Below are positions 18,695-28,500 of a DNA stretch of 64,000 bases, in pieces. The notes under the pieces are model-generated. The model had not been told where the DNA came from and did not search any database. It saw only the letters and a list, made by a program, of their open reading frames with translations. The translations under genes and the position numbers were made by a program. Numbering within the stretch: the stretch's first letter is position 1; each line of letters begins with the position of its first letter. Source of the DNA: Quatrionicoccus australiensis (GTDB lineage Bacteria; Pseudomonadota; Gammaproteobacteria; Burkholderiales; Rhodocyclaceae); assembly GCF_020510525.1 (NCBI RefSeq), contig NZ_CP075188.1, positions 3,720,001 through 3,784,000 of the forward strand. The letters are read 5' to 3'.

Positions 18695-20887
18695 TCAAGG
18701 CTTGCCGACGAAAAGGAAAATATTGGAGACCTTGCTCGTCGAGTAGCCGAAGCCCAGGTAGGCCGGGCCGAGCGGCGTTTGCCCGCCGAAGTAGAGGGCG
18801 AACGAGTTGAGCAGAGCATTGCTCTGCGTCTCGGTATAGCGCGTACCGACGTGCGCCGCCTCGATCGCGACACCGACCCGCATGTCGCCGCGCAGGCCGA
18901 GCGGCAGGCTGCCGACGATCTGTTCGGCGCGCAAGCCGGCGTAGATGACGTCATCGCCGAAAATCTGGTTCGGCGCATAGGCACTCAGATTGAGGAAGCC
19001 GCCCAGACGCGCCGCATCGAACGCGGGCAGACGGCCCTGCGGCGAACCGGTGTAATGCACACGGCCATTGAGCACGGTGCCGCCCAGTGCGTAGGCGGCA
19101 CTCAGGTCGACGTCGGCGCGCGCGTAGCCGGCGCTCGCCGAATCGAAATAACTGAGTTGCGCCGCCCAGCCGCGGGTCGGGAAATACATGCGGTCGAACT
19201 GGTCGAAATCGAGCGCCGCGCGCCAACCGCCGAAGCGCGACTCGGCCGAGCGCAGCGAGGGCGCCCCGATGTCGCGGTCGAAACGCCGCTTGTGCTCTTC
19301 CCAGCCCAGGCTGACCTGGCCGAGCAGACCGATATTGGCACCGATGGCCAGGCCGAGCAGGTTGTTGGTTTGCCGGTACTGCGCGATGCGCTGGTCGTCC
19401 TCGTAGATATTGAAGCTCGACTGCTCGACACTGCCCTTCGTCTCGAGGAAATAGCGCTGGCGCGCATCGAGCGGCTGGTGGAAATTGACTGCGAAACGGT
19501 CGGTCGAGCCGACGTCGCCGGTCACCAGCAGTTCGCCGCCCAGGGAATTCAGCCAGGTCTTGTGATAGCCGAGGCGCAGGCCGAAGGTCGAGCCCTGGCT
19601 GTTGTCGGCATTGAGATTGACGGCGAAGCGCAGGTAATCCGGCCCCCAGCTCTTTTCCACCGGCATGACACGCAGGATGTTGCGTTCATGCTGGGTCAGC
19701 ACCGTGTAGTCGACGCGCTCGTAGTAACCGTCGCCATACATGCGCAGCAGGTCGCGATTGATCTCGGCCGGGCGGATGGTCTGGCCCGGCTCAACATGCA
19801 GGTAACGCTGGACCATGGCCGGATTGACCCGGCCCAGGCCGACCACCTCGACCGCGTCGATACGCGGCGAGACGCGGCTGGCCACCTCGATGCCCTTCCA
19901 CCACGCGGCATAGGCCGGCGCGTCGAGCGCCAGGCGGGCCAGTTGCGGCGCCATGGCCTCGGCGGCGGCACGACCGCGATCGGCAATCTCGCCGTTGCTC
20001 GAGAAGTCGCCGGCAGTAAAGCCCTGCAGATCGGGCTTGATGTAGATGTCGCCGGGCTTCAGCGTGGCCAGCGAGCGGGTGACATTCTGTTCGGTCAGGA
20101 TATTGACCATCTGTGCCGAGACGGTGAGCAGCGAACCGACCTCCTCGGGCTTGAGCAGCGGCGAGCCGACATTGACCACGATCACCACATCGGCCTGGCA
20201 GCGCTCGCGCGCCTCGCCGATCGGCACGTTGTCGACCAGGCCGCCATCGACCAGCTTGCGACCGTTATAGTCGTGCGGCGCGAGCAGGCCGGGCACCGAC
20301 ATGCTCGCGCGCATCGCGCTGCTGAGCGGCCCGTCGCGAAAAACGACGCGCTCGCCGGTGCCGATGTCGGTGGCAATGATCGAGAGCGGCAGCGGCAGCT
20401 CTTCGATGCTGCGCTCGCCCTGGTTGGCGCGTACCAGTTGGTTGAAGAAGAGCTTGATCTTCTGGCCGGCAACGACACCGGCCGGATATTTGACCCCATC
20501 GGCCGTGACCCCGGACTCGGAACCGGGCAGGAAGTTGCGCGACACCTGCTTGTTGCGGTAACTCATCTCCGAATATTCCGGATTGTCGACAAACATGTCG
20601 TTCCAGTCCGCCCGCGCCAGGTTGTCGCGCATCACGCCGGGCGCCATGCCGGCCGCGTAGGAACCGGCAACCAGCGCGCCCATGCTGGTGCCGGCGACGC
20701 AGTCGACGGGCACGCGCAGTTTCTCCAGCACTTCGAGCACGCCGATATGCGCCGCACCGCGCGCTCCGCCGCCACCCAGCACCAGGCCGATACGCGGCCG
20801 GGGTGGCGCATCGGCCGCCTGGGCAAGGCTGGCCGCGGCAAGCAGGCAGAAGATCAGCGAACGGAGGAGGCGATGGCGGGCGGGCAT
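18695..20887 (-). CDS. PlpD-like patatin autotransporter (type Vd secretion)
   Basis: 730 aa from the ATG before the signal peptide (MPARHRLLRSLIFCLLAAAS...AQA), close to the length of PlpD as remembered. Order of domains: signal peptide; patatin lipase with oxyanion loop GGGGARG near 40, nucleophile elbow GTSMG near 70 and catalytic DGG near 215; a POTRA region around 345-430; and a 16-strand-type outer-membrane barrel to the C-terminus. Serine and aspartate of the dyad are both visible, so phospholipase activity is expected. In type Vd proteins the patatin passenger is exported through its own barrel. It sits downstream of the OmpA gene and is separated from it by a strong terminator. Confidence 0.9.
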   Translation of the reverse strand: MPARHRLLRSLIFCLLAAASLAQAADAPPRPRIGLVLGGGGARGAAHIGVLEVLEKLRVPVDCVAGTSMGALVAGSYAAGMAPGVMRDNLARADWNDMFVDNPEYSEMSYRNKQVSRNFLPGSESGVTADGVKYPAGVVAGQKIKLFFNQLVRANQGERSIEELPLPLSIIATDIGTGERVVFRDGPLSSAMRASMSVPGLLAPHDYNGRKLVDGGLVDNVPIGEARERCQADVVIVVNVGSPLLKPEEVGSLLTVSAQMVNILTEQNVTRSLATLKPGDIYIKPDLQGFTAGDFSSNGEIADRGRAAAEAMAPQLARLALDAPAYAAWWKGIEVASRVSPRIDAVEVVGLGRVNPAMVQRYLHVEPGQTIRPAEINRDLLRMYGDGYYERVDYTVLTQHERNILRVMPVEKSWGPDYLRFAVNLNADNSQGSTFGLRLGYHKTWLNSLGGELLVTGDVGSTDRFAVNFHQPLDARQRYFLETKGSVEQSSFNIYEDDQRIAQYRQTNNLLGLAIGANIGLLGQVSLGWEEHKRRFDRDIGAPSLRSAESRFGGWRAALDFDQFDRMYFPTRGWAAQLSYFDSASAGYARADVDLSAAYALGGTVLNGRVHYTGSPQGRLPAFDAARLGGFLNLSAYAPNQIFGDDVIYAGLRAEQIVGSLPLGLRGDMRVGVAIEAAHVGTRYTETQSNALLNSFALYFGGQTPLGPAYLGFGYSTSKVSNIFLFVGKP

Positions 20888-20907
20888 GCGAGGAAATCCA
20901 TGGTCAT

Positions 20908-20934
20908 AAAAAAGCCCCGCGGCGCGGGGCTTTT
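20908..20934 (-). terminator. Rho-independent terminator of the OmpA-family gene
   Basis: Read on the minus strand, the stem GCCCCGC / GCGGGGC encloses a 3-nt loop and is followed by six T residues. It lies 18-45 bp past the OmpA stop codon and just before the patatin start, so it separates the two transcription units. Confidence 0.88.
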
Positions 20935-20951
20935 GTTGAAGCGTCGGCAGA

Positions 20952-21614
20952 TTACTTGGTGCCGATGACTTCGATGTCAACGCGACGATCCGGCTGCAGG
21001 CAGTCGATCAGGGCCTTGGTCTTGGCATTGCCCTTGCACTTGTCGCCGGTGACCGGTTGCTTTTCGCCCTTGCCTTCGGTGTAAACACGGTTGGCTTCGA
21101 TACCCTTGGCAACCAGGTATTCCTTGACGGCAGCAGCGCGCTTTTCCGACAGCTTCTGGTTGTAGGCGTCACCACCGATACGGTCGGTGTGGCCAACGGC
21201 CAGGATCACTTCGAGCTTGATGGCCTTGGACTTGGCAACGACGTCGTCGAGCTTGGCCTTGCCTTCGGGGCGCAGGACAGCCTTGTTGAAGTCGAACAGG
21301 GCGTCGGCAGCGACGGTGATCTTTTCGCCGGACGGCTTCACACCGGCAACAGCCGGAGCAGCAGCGGCGGTCTTGGCGGCCGGGGCGGCACAGGCTTCAG
21401 CCGGCAGCAGGTCCTTGTCGCATTCGCAACCGGCCTTGTCCTTGGCGGCAGCAGCCGGGGTCCAGTAGCCATCACGCCAGCACAGGCCGAAACCGCTCTT
21501 GACGACGGTGTCGCGTTGGTCGATGGCGTAAACGCGTTCCTGGGCAACGGCAGAGAAGCCGATACCGGCGAGCAGGGCGAAAACGAGTGAATTCTTGGCG
21601 ATGTTCTTGATCAT
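20952..21614 (-). CDS. OmpA-family peptidoglycan-anchoring protein
   Basis: 220 aa from the ATG at 21612-21614, chosen because MIKNIAKNSLVFALLAGIGFSAVAQ is a good signal peptide. A Cys-containing middle segment (LCWRDGYWTP...CECDKDLLPAEAC) precedes a linker rich in Ala. The C-terminal OmpA_C-like domain holds VGHTDRIGGDAYNQKLSEKRA, with the peptidoglycan-binding Asp/Arg pattern, and ends with a Cys pair (KCKGNA...DCLQPD). The short N-terminal part lacks a full eight-strand barrel, so it is an OmpA-C protein rather than a porin. A typical role is linking the outer membrane to peptidoglycan. It is followed by a strong terminator. Confidence 0.9.
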   Translation of the reverse strand: MIKNIAKNSLVFALLAGIGFSAVAQERVYAIDQRDTVVKSGFGLCWRDGYWTPAAAAKDKAGCECDKDLLPAEACAAPAAKTAAAAPAVAGVKPSGEKITVAADALFDFNKAVLRPEGKAKLDDVVAKSKAIKLEVILAVGHTDRIGGDAYNQKLSEKRAAAVKEYLVAKGIEANRVYTEGKGEKQPVTGDKCKGNAKTKALIDCLQPDRRVDIEVIGTK

Positions 21615-21783
21615 AAGATTATCCCGGTGAGTAAATATAGACGGCGTATTGTAAGCCGAAATGACCACGCTTCATGACGCTTTGTTAGCGCTTGAGCGCG
21701 GTAACGCGCCGTTACCCCCTTTTTCGGTCGGTCCGCTAAGATCGGGGCTACTCATCCCGCACAAGAATGGAAATCCGCGCCCG

Positions 21784-23859
21784 ATGGCAGCACTAAGCAA
21801 ACTTTTCCGCGGCCTGTTCGCCCCCCGGCAGGATCCCGATGTCGCACTCGAACGCGCCCTCGTCGCCTTTCTTGACCCCGCGGCCGAGCCGCTCGAACTG
21901 GTGCGTCGCCTGGTCGCCAGCCTGCGCCCGCAAGGGCGCGGCGATAGCGGCGATAGCGGCCATGTCGAACGCCACGCACGCCTGCTGCAACGCCTGGAAG
22001 ACGACGCCGAACTGCGCGCCGCGGTGATCGGCCATCTCGTGCATTTCGTCGCCAGCCGCCGGCTGATGACCTTTTTCACTGACAGCGGCATCCTGCCCGG
22101 CACCGGCTTTTTCTCGGAATGGTGGCGCATCCTCGGCAACCGCATCCTGCCGGAAGTGCCCGACGAGCGCCGCCTCAAGGATTGCCTGCACATCATCTAC
22201 GAACGCAGCGACGACTGGCGCTGGCTGGAGCAGATCCCGCCCGAACTCGGCGAGCGTTTCTGGGCGCTGCTCGCGCCCTCGCGCGAATTGCGCCGCGTCG
22301 ACTGGCGCGCCATCCAGGAACAGATGCTCGATGCCGTGCTGCTGCTCGCCCACCGGGTCAGCGGTCTCGGCGTCGAGAGCGAACTGATGCGCGCCTCGCC
22401 CGGCTTCGACGACGACCGGCCGCGCTTCATTGCCCTCTCGGCGGAGGCGCTCGATTTCGCCAACGGCCTGCGTGCCGCGCTCGACGATCCGGAGCAGCCG
22501 GGCGACGACGGCAGCCAGTTGCTGGTCATCGCCGACCAGTGCCTGGACACCCTGCAGCGCATCCGCAAGCGCGCCCTGACCGTCGGCACCAGCCTGCACC
22601 TGACCTACATCCTGACGCGCAGCGAGCAGAGCCTGCGCCGCCTGCACGAGCTGGTCGCCATTTTGACCGCCGCCGGCACGTCGACCGGTCGCCATGCCGC
22701 GTTCGATGCCTGGGCCGAATTCGCCGGCGCGGCGCTGCTCGCCGAGAACCGGCGCAACAGCCTGCGCTATTACCTGAGCCAGTTGTCCAGCCTGCTCGCC
22801 GTGCGCATCACCGAAAACGCCGCGCATTCCGGCGAACACTACATCTGCGAGACGAATGCCGACTACGGCGCCATGTGGCGCTCGGCAGCCGGCGCCGGCG
22901 TGCTGATCGGCGGCATGGCGCTGCTCAAGATCTTCACCGCCGGGCTGCACGCACCGCTCTTCGTCGAGGCCTTCCTGTTCAGCATGATCTACGGCCTCGG
23001 TTTCGTCGTCATCTTCCTGCTCGGCATGACCGTCGCCACCAAGCAGCCGGCGATGACGGCGCAAACGCTGGCCGGCCTGCTCGGCGATCTCAAGCCGAAC
23101 CGCAGCGCCGATCTCGAACGCATGGTCGATGTCGTCGCCGCGGTCAGCCGCAGCCAGCTGGCGGCAATCGCCGGCAATGTCATGGTCGCGCTGCCGGTCG
23201 CCATCGCACTGGGCGCCGGACTCGGCGCGCTGTTCGGTACCCCGGTGATCAGCACGGAAAAGGGCGCCCACCTGCTGGGCGATCTCGATCTTCTGAGCTG
23301 GGCCCTGCCGCACGCGGCGATTGCCGGCTTCTACCTGTTCCTGTCCGGCCTGATTACCGGCTATTTCGACAACCAGGCAGCCTATGCCGACGTCGGCCAG
23401 CGCATCGCCCGCCTGCGCTGGCTCAAGCACCTCGCCGGCGAGGCGCGCGCGGCGCGCGTCGGCAGCTATATCCAGGAACACCTCGGCGGCATCATGGGGA
23501 ATTTCCTGTTCGGCTGCATGCTCGGCTCGACCGGCGTCATCGGCACCATCCTCGGCCTGCCGCTCGACATCCGCCACATCGCCTTTTCGTCGGCCAATCT
23601 CGGCTACGCGCTGGTCGGCTTCCAGTTCGAACTGCCCTTGCAGGCGGTGTTCTGGGCGGCGCTCGGCATTGCCGCAATCGGCCTGACCAATCTCGCGGTC
23701 AGCTTCGCGCTGGCGCTGCGCACGGCGCTCGGTGCCCGCCGCATCCAGTTCGGCCACTGGGGCCTGCTGCTGCGCGCCATCGGCCGCCGCTTCCGGCGCC
23801 AGCCACGCAGTTTCCTGCTGCCGCCACGGCCAGCGGTCGACACCGCGCCAGGCGGGTAA
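21784..23859 (+). CDS. Gcr-family membrane protein (annotated as 'site-specific recombinase')
   Basis: 691 aa from the ATG at 21784, where MAALSKLFRGLFAPRQDPD begins the conserved part. Residues 1-340 are soluble and mostly helical. The C-terminal half contains several transmembrane helices, for example VLIGGMALLKIFTAGL, FLFSMIYGLGFVVIFLLGM, VALPVAIALGAGLGALFG and VFWAALGIAAIGLTNLAVSFAL. This matches the 'site-specific recombinase, Gcr' family (SpecificRecomb, PF10136). No recombinase catalytic motif is visible and the membrane topology argues against that name. Divergent from the OmpA gene and upstream of tamA. The function is unknown. Confidence 0.82.
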   Translation: MAALSKLFRGLFAPRQDPDVALERALVAFLDPAAEPLELVRRLVASLRPQGRGDSGDSGHVERHARLLQRLEDDAELRAAVIGHLVHFVASRRLMTFFTDSGILPGTGFFSEWWRILGNRILPEVPDERRLKDCLHIIYERSDDWRWLEQIPPELGERFWALLAPSRELRRVDWRAIQEQMLDAVLLLAHRVSGLGVESELMRASPGFDDDRPRFIALSAEALDFANGLRAALDDPEQPGDDGSQLLVIADQCLDTLQRIRKRALTVGTSLHLTYILTRSEQSLRRLHELVAILTAAGTSTGRHAAFDAWAEFAGAALLAENRRNSLRYYLSQLSSLLAVRITENAAHSGEHYICETNADYGAMWRSAAGAGVLIGGMALLKIFTAGLHAPLFVEAFLFSMIYGLGFVVIFLLGMTVATKQPAMTAQTLAGLLGDLKPNRSADLERMVDVVAAVSRSQLAAIAGNVMVALPVAIALGAGLGALFGTPVISTEKGAHLLGDLDLLSWALPHAAIAGFYLFLSGLITGYFDNQAAYADVGQRIARLRWLKHLAGEARAARVGSYIQEHLGGIMGNFLFGCMLGSTGVIGTILGLPLDIRHIAFSSANLGYALVGFQFELPLQAVFWAALGIAAIGLTNLAVSFALALRTALGARRIQFGHWGLLLRAIGRRFRRQPRSFLLPPRPAVDTAPGG

Positions 23860-23868
23860 ACTCGCGGC

Positions 23869-25554
23869 GTGCCGATTCCGAATTTCCGTCGCCTGCTGCC
23901 GCCGCTCCTGCTCGCCCTTGCCCTGCCGGCCGGGGCGAACGAGCTTGTGCTGCAGGCGCCGGCCGACATCGAGCGCCTGCTCCGCCCGTGGTTGCCGGAA
24001 GAAGCCGGCAGCAGCCTGAAACTGCAGGGCCAGCTCGGCGAGATTCTCGCCACCGAAGGCTATTTCTCGCCGCAATTCGAATTCAGCGAGAGCGACAATG
24101 AATTGCGCCTGCAGCTCGATCCCGGCCCGCGCACGACCATCAGCGAAGTCGCCCTGACGGTCGACGGCCCGGTCGAGGCCAAAACCGTCGCTGCCCTGCG
24201 CGCCGACTGGCGCCTGCCGGTCGGCCAGCCTTTCCGCCAGGAAGACTGGAACGAGGCCAAGCAGCAGGCGCTGGCCGAACTGCTCGCGGTCGAGCATGCC
24301 GACGCCAAACTGCTCGACAGCCAGGCCGACATCGATGCCGAAAGCCACCAGGCGCAGCTGCGCGCCCATTACGACGCCGGGCCGCGCTACCGTTTCGGCG
24401 CCTTGCGCGTTGAGGGGCTGCAGCGCTACACGCCGGAACTGGTCGAGCGCTACAACCGCAGCGTGCGCGCCGGCCAGCCCTACCGCGAAGCGCAGTTGAA
24501 CGCCTTGCAGACAACGCTGCTCGCGACGCCCTATTTCGCCTCGGTGCAGGCGACGCTGGACACTGCCGGCGCCAGCGTCAGCGACGGCATCGCCACCGCG
24601 CCGGTCGTCATCCGCGTGCGCGAGCGGGCGCCGCACCGCGTCGCCTTCGGTGCCGGTATCAGCTCCAACACCGGCGCCCGCGTCGAAGCCAATTACCACA
24701 CGCCGGACGCCTTCAACCGCGCCTGGGAATTCGACAGCGGCCTGCGCCTAGAACAGAAGAAGCAGACCGCCTATGCCGACATCTTCCTGCCGCCGAGCGA
24801 GCGCCAGCACCGCAACAGCTTCGGGCTGATGCTGGAAAACACCGACATCCAGAGCCTGCGCACCAGCCGCTACGCCTTCGGCGCGCAGGACGTGCAGCAG
24901 CGCGGCCGTCTCGAACAACGCAGCTCGCTGAGCTGGCAGACGGAAAGACGCGAGCCGGCCGGCGCCACGGCCAGCACCAGCCAGGCACTGGTGCCCAACG
25001 TGATGTGGACCTGGCGCCGCGTCGACAGCGTGCTCGACCCGCATGACGGCCTCGTCCTCCAGGGCCAGGTCGGCGGCGGCGCCAAGGCGGCGCTCTCCGA
25101 CCGCAACTTCGTCCGCCTGCACGGGCGCTACCAGCAGTTCATCCCGCTCGGCCGGCAGGACACGCTGACCCTGCGCGGCGAAGTCGGCTACACCGTCGCC
25201 GACTCGCGCCAGGGCATCCCGCAGGATTACCTGTTCCGCACCGGCGGCACCGGCTCGGTGCGCGGCTACGCCTACCAGAGCCTGGGCATCCGCGAGGGCA
25301 ACGCCGTGGTCGGCGGCCGCTACCTCGCCATCGCCAGCGCTGAAGTCACGCACTGGCTCAACGACAGCTGGGGCATTGCCGCCTTCGTCGATGCCGGCGA
25401 TGCGGTCGACAGTCTGGAAAACCTGAAAATGGCCGTCGGCTACGGCCTCGGCGCGCGCTGGCGCAGCCCGGCCGGTCCGATCGGCGCCGACCTTGCCTAC
25501 GGCGAACGCACCGGCAGCGTGCAACTGCATTTCTCGCTGGCCATCCCGTTCTGA
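23869..25554 (+). CDS. tamA: TamA, outer-membrane translocation and assembly module
   Basis: 561 aa, starting at a GTG only 9 nt after the Gcr stop. It has a short signal peptide (FRRLLPPLLLALALPAGANE), POTRA domains to about residue 250 and a BamA/Omp85 barrel to the C-terminus. The conserved barrel-lumen loop appears as GGTGSVRGYAYQSLG near 450-465. TamA works with TamB in moving proteins and possibly phospholipids to the outer membrane. tamB starts 1 nt after its stop, so the two are translationally linked. The gene is complete. Confidence 0.94.
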   Translation: MPIPNFRRLLPPLLLALALPAGANELVLQAPADIERLLRPWLPEEAGSSLKLQGQLGEILATEGYFSPQFEFSESDNELRLQLDPGPRTTISEVALTVDGPVEAKTVAALRADWRLPVGQPFRQEDWNEAKQQALAELLAVEHADAKLLDSQADIDAESHQAQLRAHYDAGPRYRFGALRVEGLQRYTPELVERYNRSVRAGQPYREAQLNALQTTLLATPYFASVQATLDTAGASVSDGIATAPVVIRVRERAPHRVAFGAGISSNTGARVEANYHTPDAFNRAWEFDSGLRLEQKKQTAYADIFLPPSERQHRNSFGLMLENTDIQSLRTSRYAFGAQDVQQRGRLEQRSSLSWQTERREPAGATASTSQALVPNVMWTWRRVDSVLDPHDGLVLQGQVGGGAKAALSDRNFVRLHGRYQQFIPLGRQDTLTLRGEVGYTVADSRQGIPQDYLFRTGGTGSVRGYAYQSLGIREGNAVVGGRYLAIASAEVTHWLNDSWGIAAFVDAGDAVDSLENLKMAVGYGLGARWRSPAGPIGADLAYGERTGSVQLHFSLAIPF

Positions 25555-25555
25555 C

Positions 25556-28500
25556 ATGATGCTGCTGCCCAAATCCCGCAAGCTGATCGCCACCCTCGCC
25601 ACGTTGGGTGCACTGTGCGGCGGCGCGGCCTGGCTGACCGGCAGCGAAAGCGGCCTGCAGACGCTGAGCGAACTGGCAAGCGACGCCAGCGGCGGTCAAT
25701 TGCACATCGAACAGGCCAGCGGCCGCCTGCTCGGCCCGCTCACGCTAGCCCAGGTGCGCTGGAGCAGCCCCGACCTGCAAGTCGACATCGACGGCCTGCA
25801 CCTGGACTGGTCGCCGGCCGAGTTGCTGCACGGCCATCTGCGGATCGGCGAATTGCGCATCGAACGCCTGCACATCACCAGCGCCGCGAGCAGCACGCCG
25901 CCGACGCTGCCGACCGACCTCAGCCTGCCGCTATCGGTCGACCTCGAAAAAACAGCGATTTCCCGCCTCGAATACGGCAACCTGCTGTTGGTGCGCGACC
26001 TTGCCGGGCACCTGCACAGCGACGGACGCAAGCACGCCCTCGACGACCTGTGCGCCACGCTCGGCGACGCGACCCTGAGCGGCCACGCCCGGCTCGCCGG
26101 CACAGCGCCCTTCGCGCTCGAAGCCAGCGCCGCGATCACCGGCCAGCTCGACAAACACGCCCTGGCGCTCAGCCTGCAAGCAAGCGGTCAATTGGAAAAA
26201 ATCGCCCTCGCCGCCGTTGCCGAAAGCGGCATCAGCGGCCGTGCCGACGCCGTGCTGACGCCCTTCGCCAAAACCGCCTTCGCCAGCGCCCAAATCGCCA
26301 TCGACGACTTCGACCCGGCCGCCTGGCAGGCCGGCGCGCCGAGCGCCCGCTTTGCCCTGCGCGCCGATCTCAAGCCGGACGCGGCCGGCATTGGCGGCCG
26401 CTTCTCGCTCGCCAACCGCATTCCCGGCCCGCTCGACCGGCAGCGCCTGCCGCTCGAACGGCTAGCCGGTCGACTCGTCTGGCAGGACGAAATTGCCCGC
26501 CTCGACGCCCTGCACGCGACGCTGCCCGGCCAGGGCGAGTTGAACGGCAGCGGCCGCTGGCAGGCCGGCACCTTGCACCTCGAGTTGCAGGCGAGCCGCC
26601 TCGACGCGGCGCAACTGGTCGCCGCCCTGCGGGCTACGCAACTGAACGGCCCGATTTCAGCCAATCTCGACGCCAACCGGCAAAGCCTGCAGCTCGACCT
26701 CAAGGACACGCGCTTCGCGCTGCGCGCCACGGCCAGCCAGGCGGCCGGCGAAATCGACCTGGCCAGCCTCGAACTGAGCAGCGGCCCGGCCCGCCTCAAG
26801 GCACGCGGCAAGCTGGCGCTGGGCAAGGACATGGCCTTCGGCGGCGATGGCGAACTTGAACAGTTCGACCCGAGCCGCTTCGCGCAAGTCACGCCGGCGC
26901 GCATCAACGCGCGCTTTGCGGCGAGCGGCAAGCTGCAGCCGCGGCCGCAGGTGGACGGCCATTTCGAACTCCGGGATTCACTGTGGGCCGGCCAGCCGCT
27001 GACCGGCCAGGGCCAGCTGAAAATAGACTGGCCGCAGATACCGCTGGCGGAAATTCACCTCCAGGCCGGCGTCAACCGTCTGGACACGCATGGCGCCTTC
27101 GGTCGCCCCGGCGACCGTCTGCAGGTCGAACTCGACGCGCCGCAACTCGCCCCCTACGGCATCGACGGCGGCGCCAGCGGCCACTTCGAACTGGCCGGCA
27201 CGCCACAGCAACTGCAACTCGCCGCCCGCCTGCAAGCCGCCCGCCTCGGCCTGCCCGGCCGCGTCCGGGTCAGCGGTCTCAAACTCGATGCCACGGCCGG
27301 CGGCACCGCCAATGTCCCGCTCAAGCTCGACCTCGCCGCCGCCACGCTGGAAACGCCGGAGCGCCCCGCCCTGCTCCGCCAGTTGCGCCTCCAGATCAAC
27401 GGCAACCGGCTGGCGCACCGCCTGAGCGCCAGCGCCGACCTCGCCGGCAAGAACCACCTGCTGCTCGAACTCGCCGGCGGCCTGCCCGAAACCAAAGACG
27501 CCCTGACCTGGCGCGGCCAGCTCGAACAGGCCAGCGTGCTCGCCGCCGACCCGGCGCGCAATGTCCGCCTCGTCGCACCGGCGCCGCTGCAACTCGCTGC
27601 CGAGCGCTGGCATCTCGGCCCGGCCAGGCTGGCCGGCGAACCGCTCGACTGGCAGGCGACACTGGACGTCGGCGCCGATCAGAAACAACTGGCCGCCAGC
27701 CTGCAGGCGCGCGGCTCGCGCGTCGGCCGGATCGACGCCCAATTGAACGCCGGCATGCAGGGCGCCTGGGCGCTCAACCGGCAGGCCGCCTGGCAGGGCA
27801 AACTGAACAGCGAAATCGCCGACCTCGCCTGGCTGGGTGAACTGATCGGCGAGCAATGGCGCACCGCCGGGCGCTTCAACGGCGAACTCAAGCTCGCCGG
27901 CACGCCCGACAAACCCGTCGCCAGCGGCCGTTTCCGCGGCAGCGAGCTGGCCCTGCGCCTGCCCGAACAAGGCCTCAACCTGAATCGCGGCGAGCTGGCC
28001 GTCGATCTCGACAACAACCTGCTGCGCGTCGGCAAGCTCGGCTTCGACAGCGTGCTGCAGGCAGCACCGCGCGCCCTGCAACTCTCCGGGCGCGGCGACC
28101 TGGCGGCGCTGACCGCGAAACCCGGCCGCCTCGAAATCACCGGCGAAATGCAGGTCGACCGTCCGGCCGGCGCCGAGCACGCCTTCCTCGACGTGCATCT
28201 CGACCGCCTCGGCGCCTGGCAGTTGCCCGACCAGTGGGTCAGCGTTTCCGGCAGCGGCCGCCTGAGCTGGCAGGACGGCACGCTGGGTGCCAAAGGCAAG
28301 CTCGCGGTCGACGCCGGCTACTGGCAACTGGCACGCAGCGGCGCGCCGCGCCTCTCCGACGATGTCGTCGTGCGCCGTGCCGGCCAGGAAAAAGCCAACA
28401 CCAGCCTGCGCCCAAAACTCGATCTCGATGTCAGCACCGAGCTCGGCGACAACTTCCTGTTCTCCGGCGCCGGCCTCAACACGCGGCTGTCCGGCGACAT

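Noticed and set aside
21793..24699. Antisense frame of 968 codons across the Gcr and tamA genes
   Set aside because: It crosses two real genes and has no recognisable domain.
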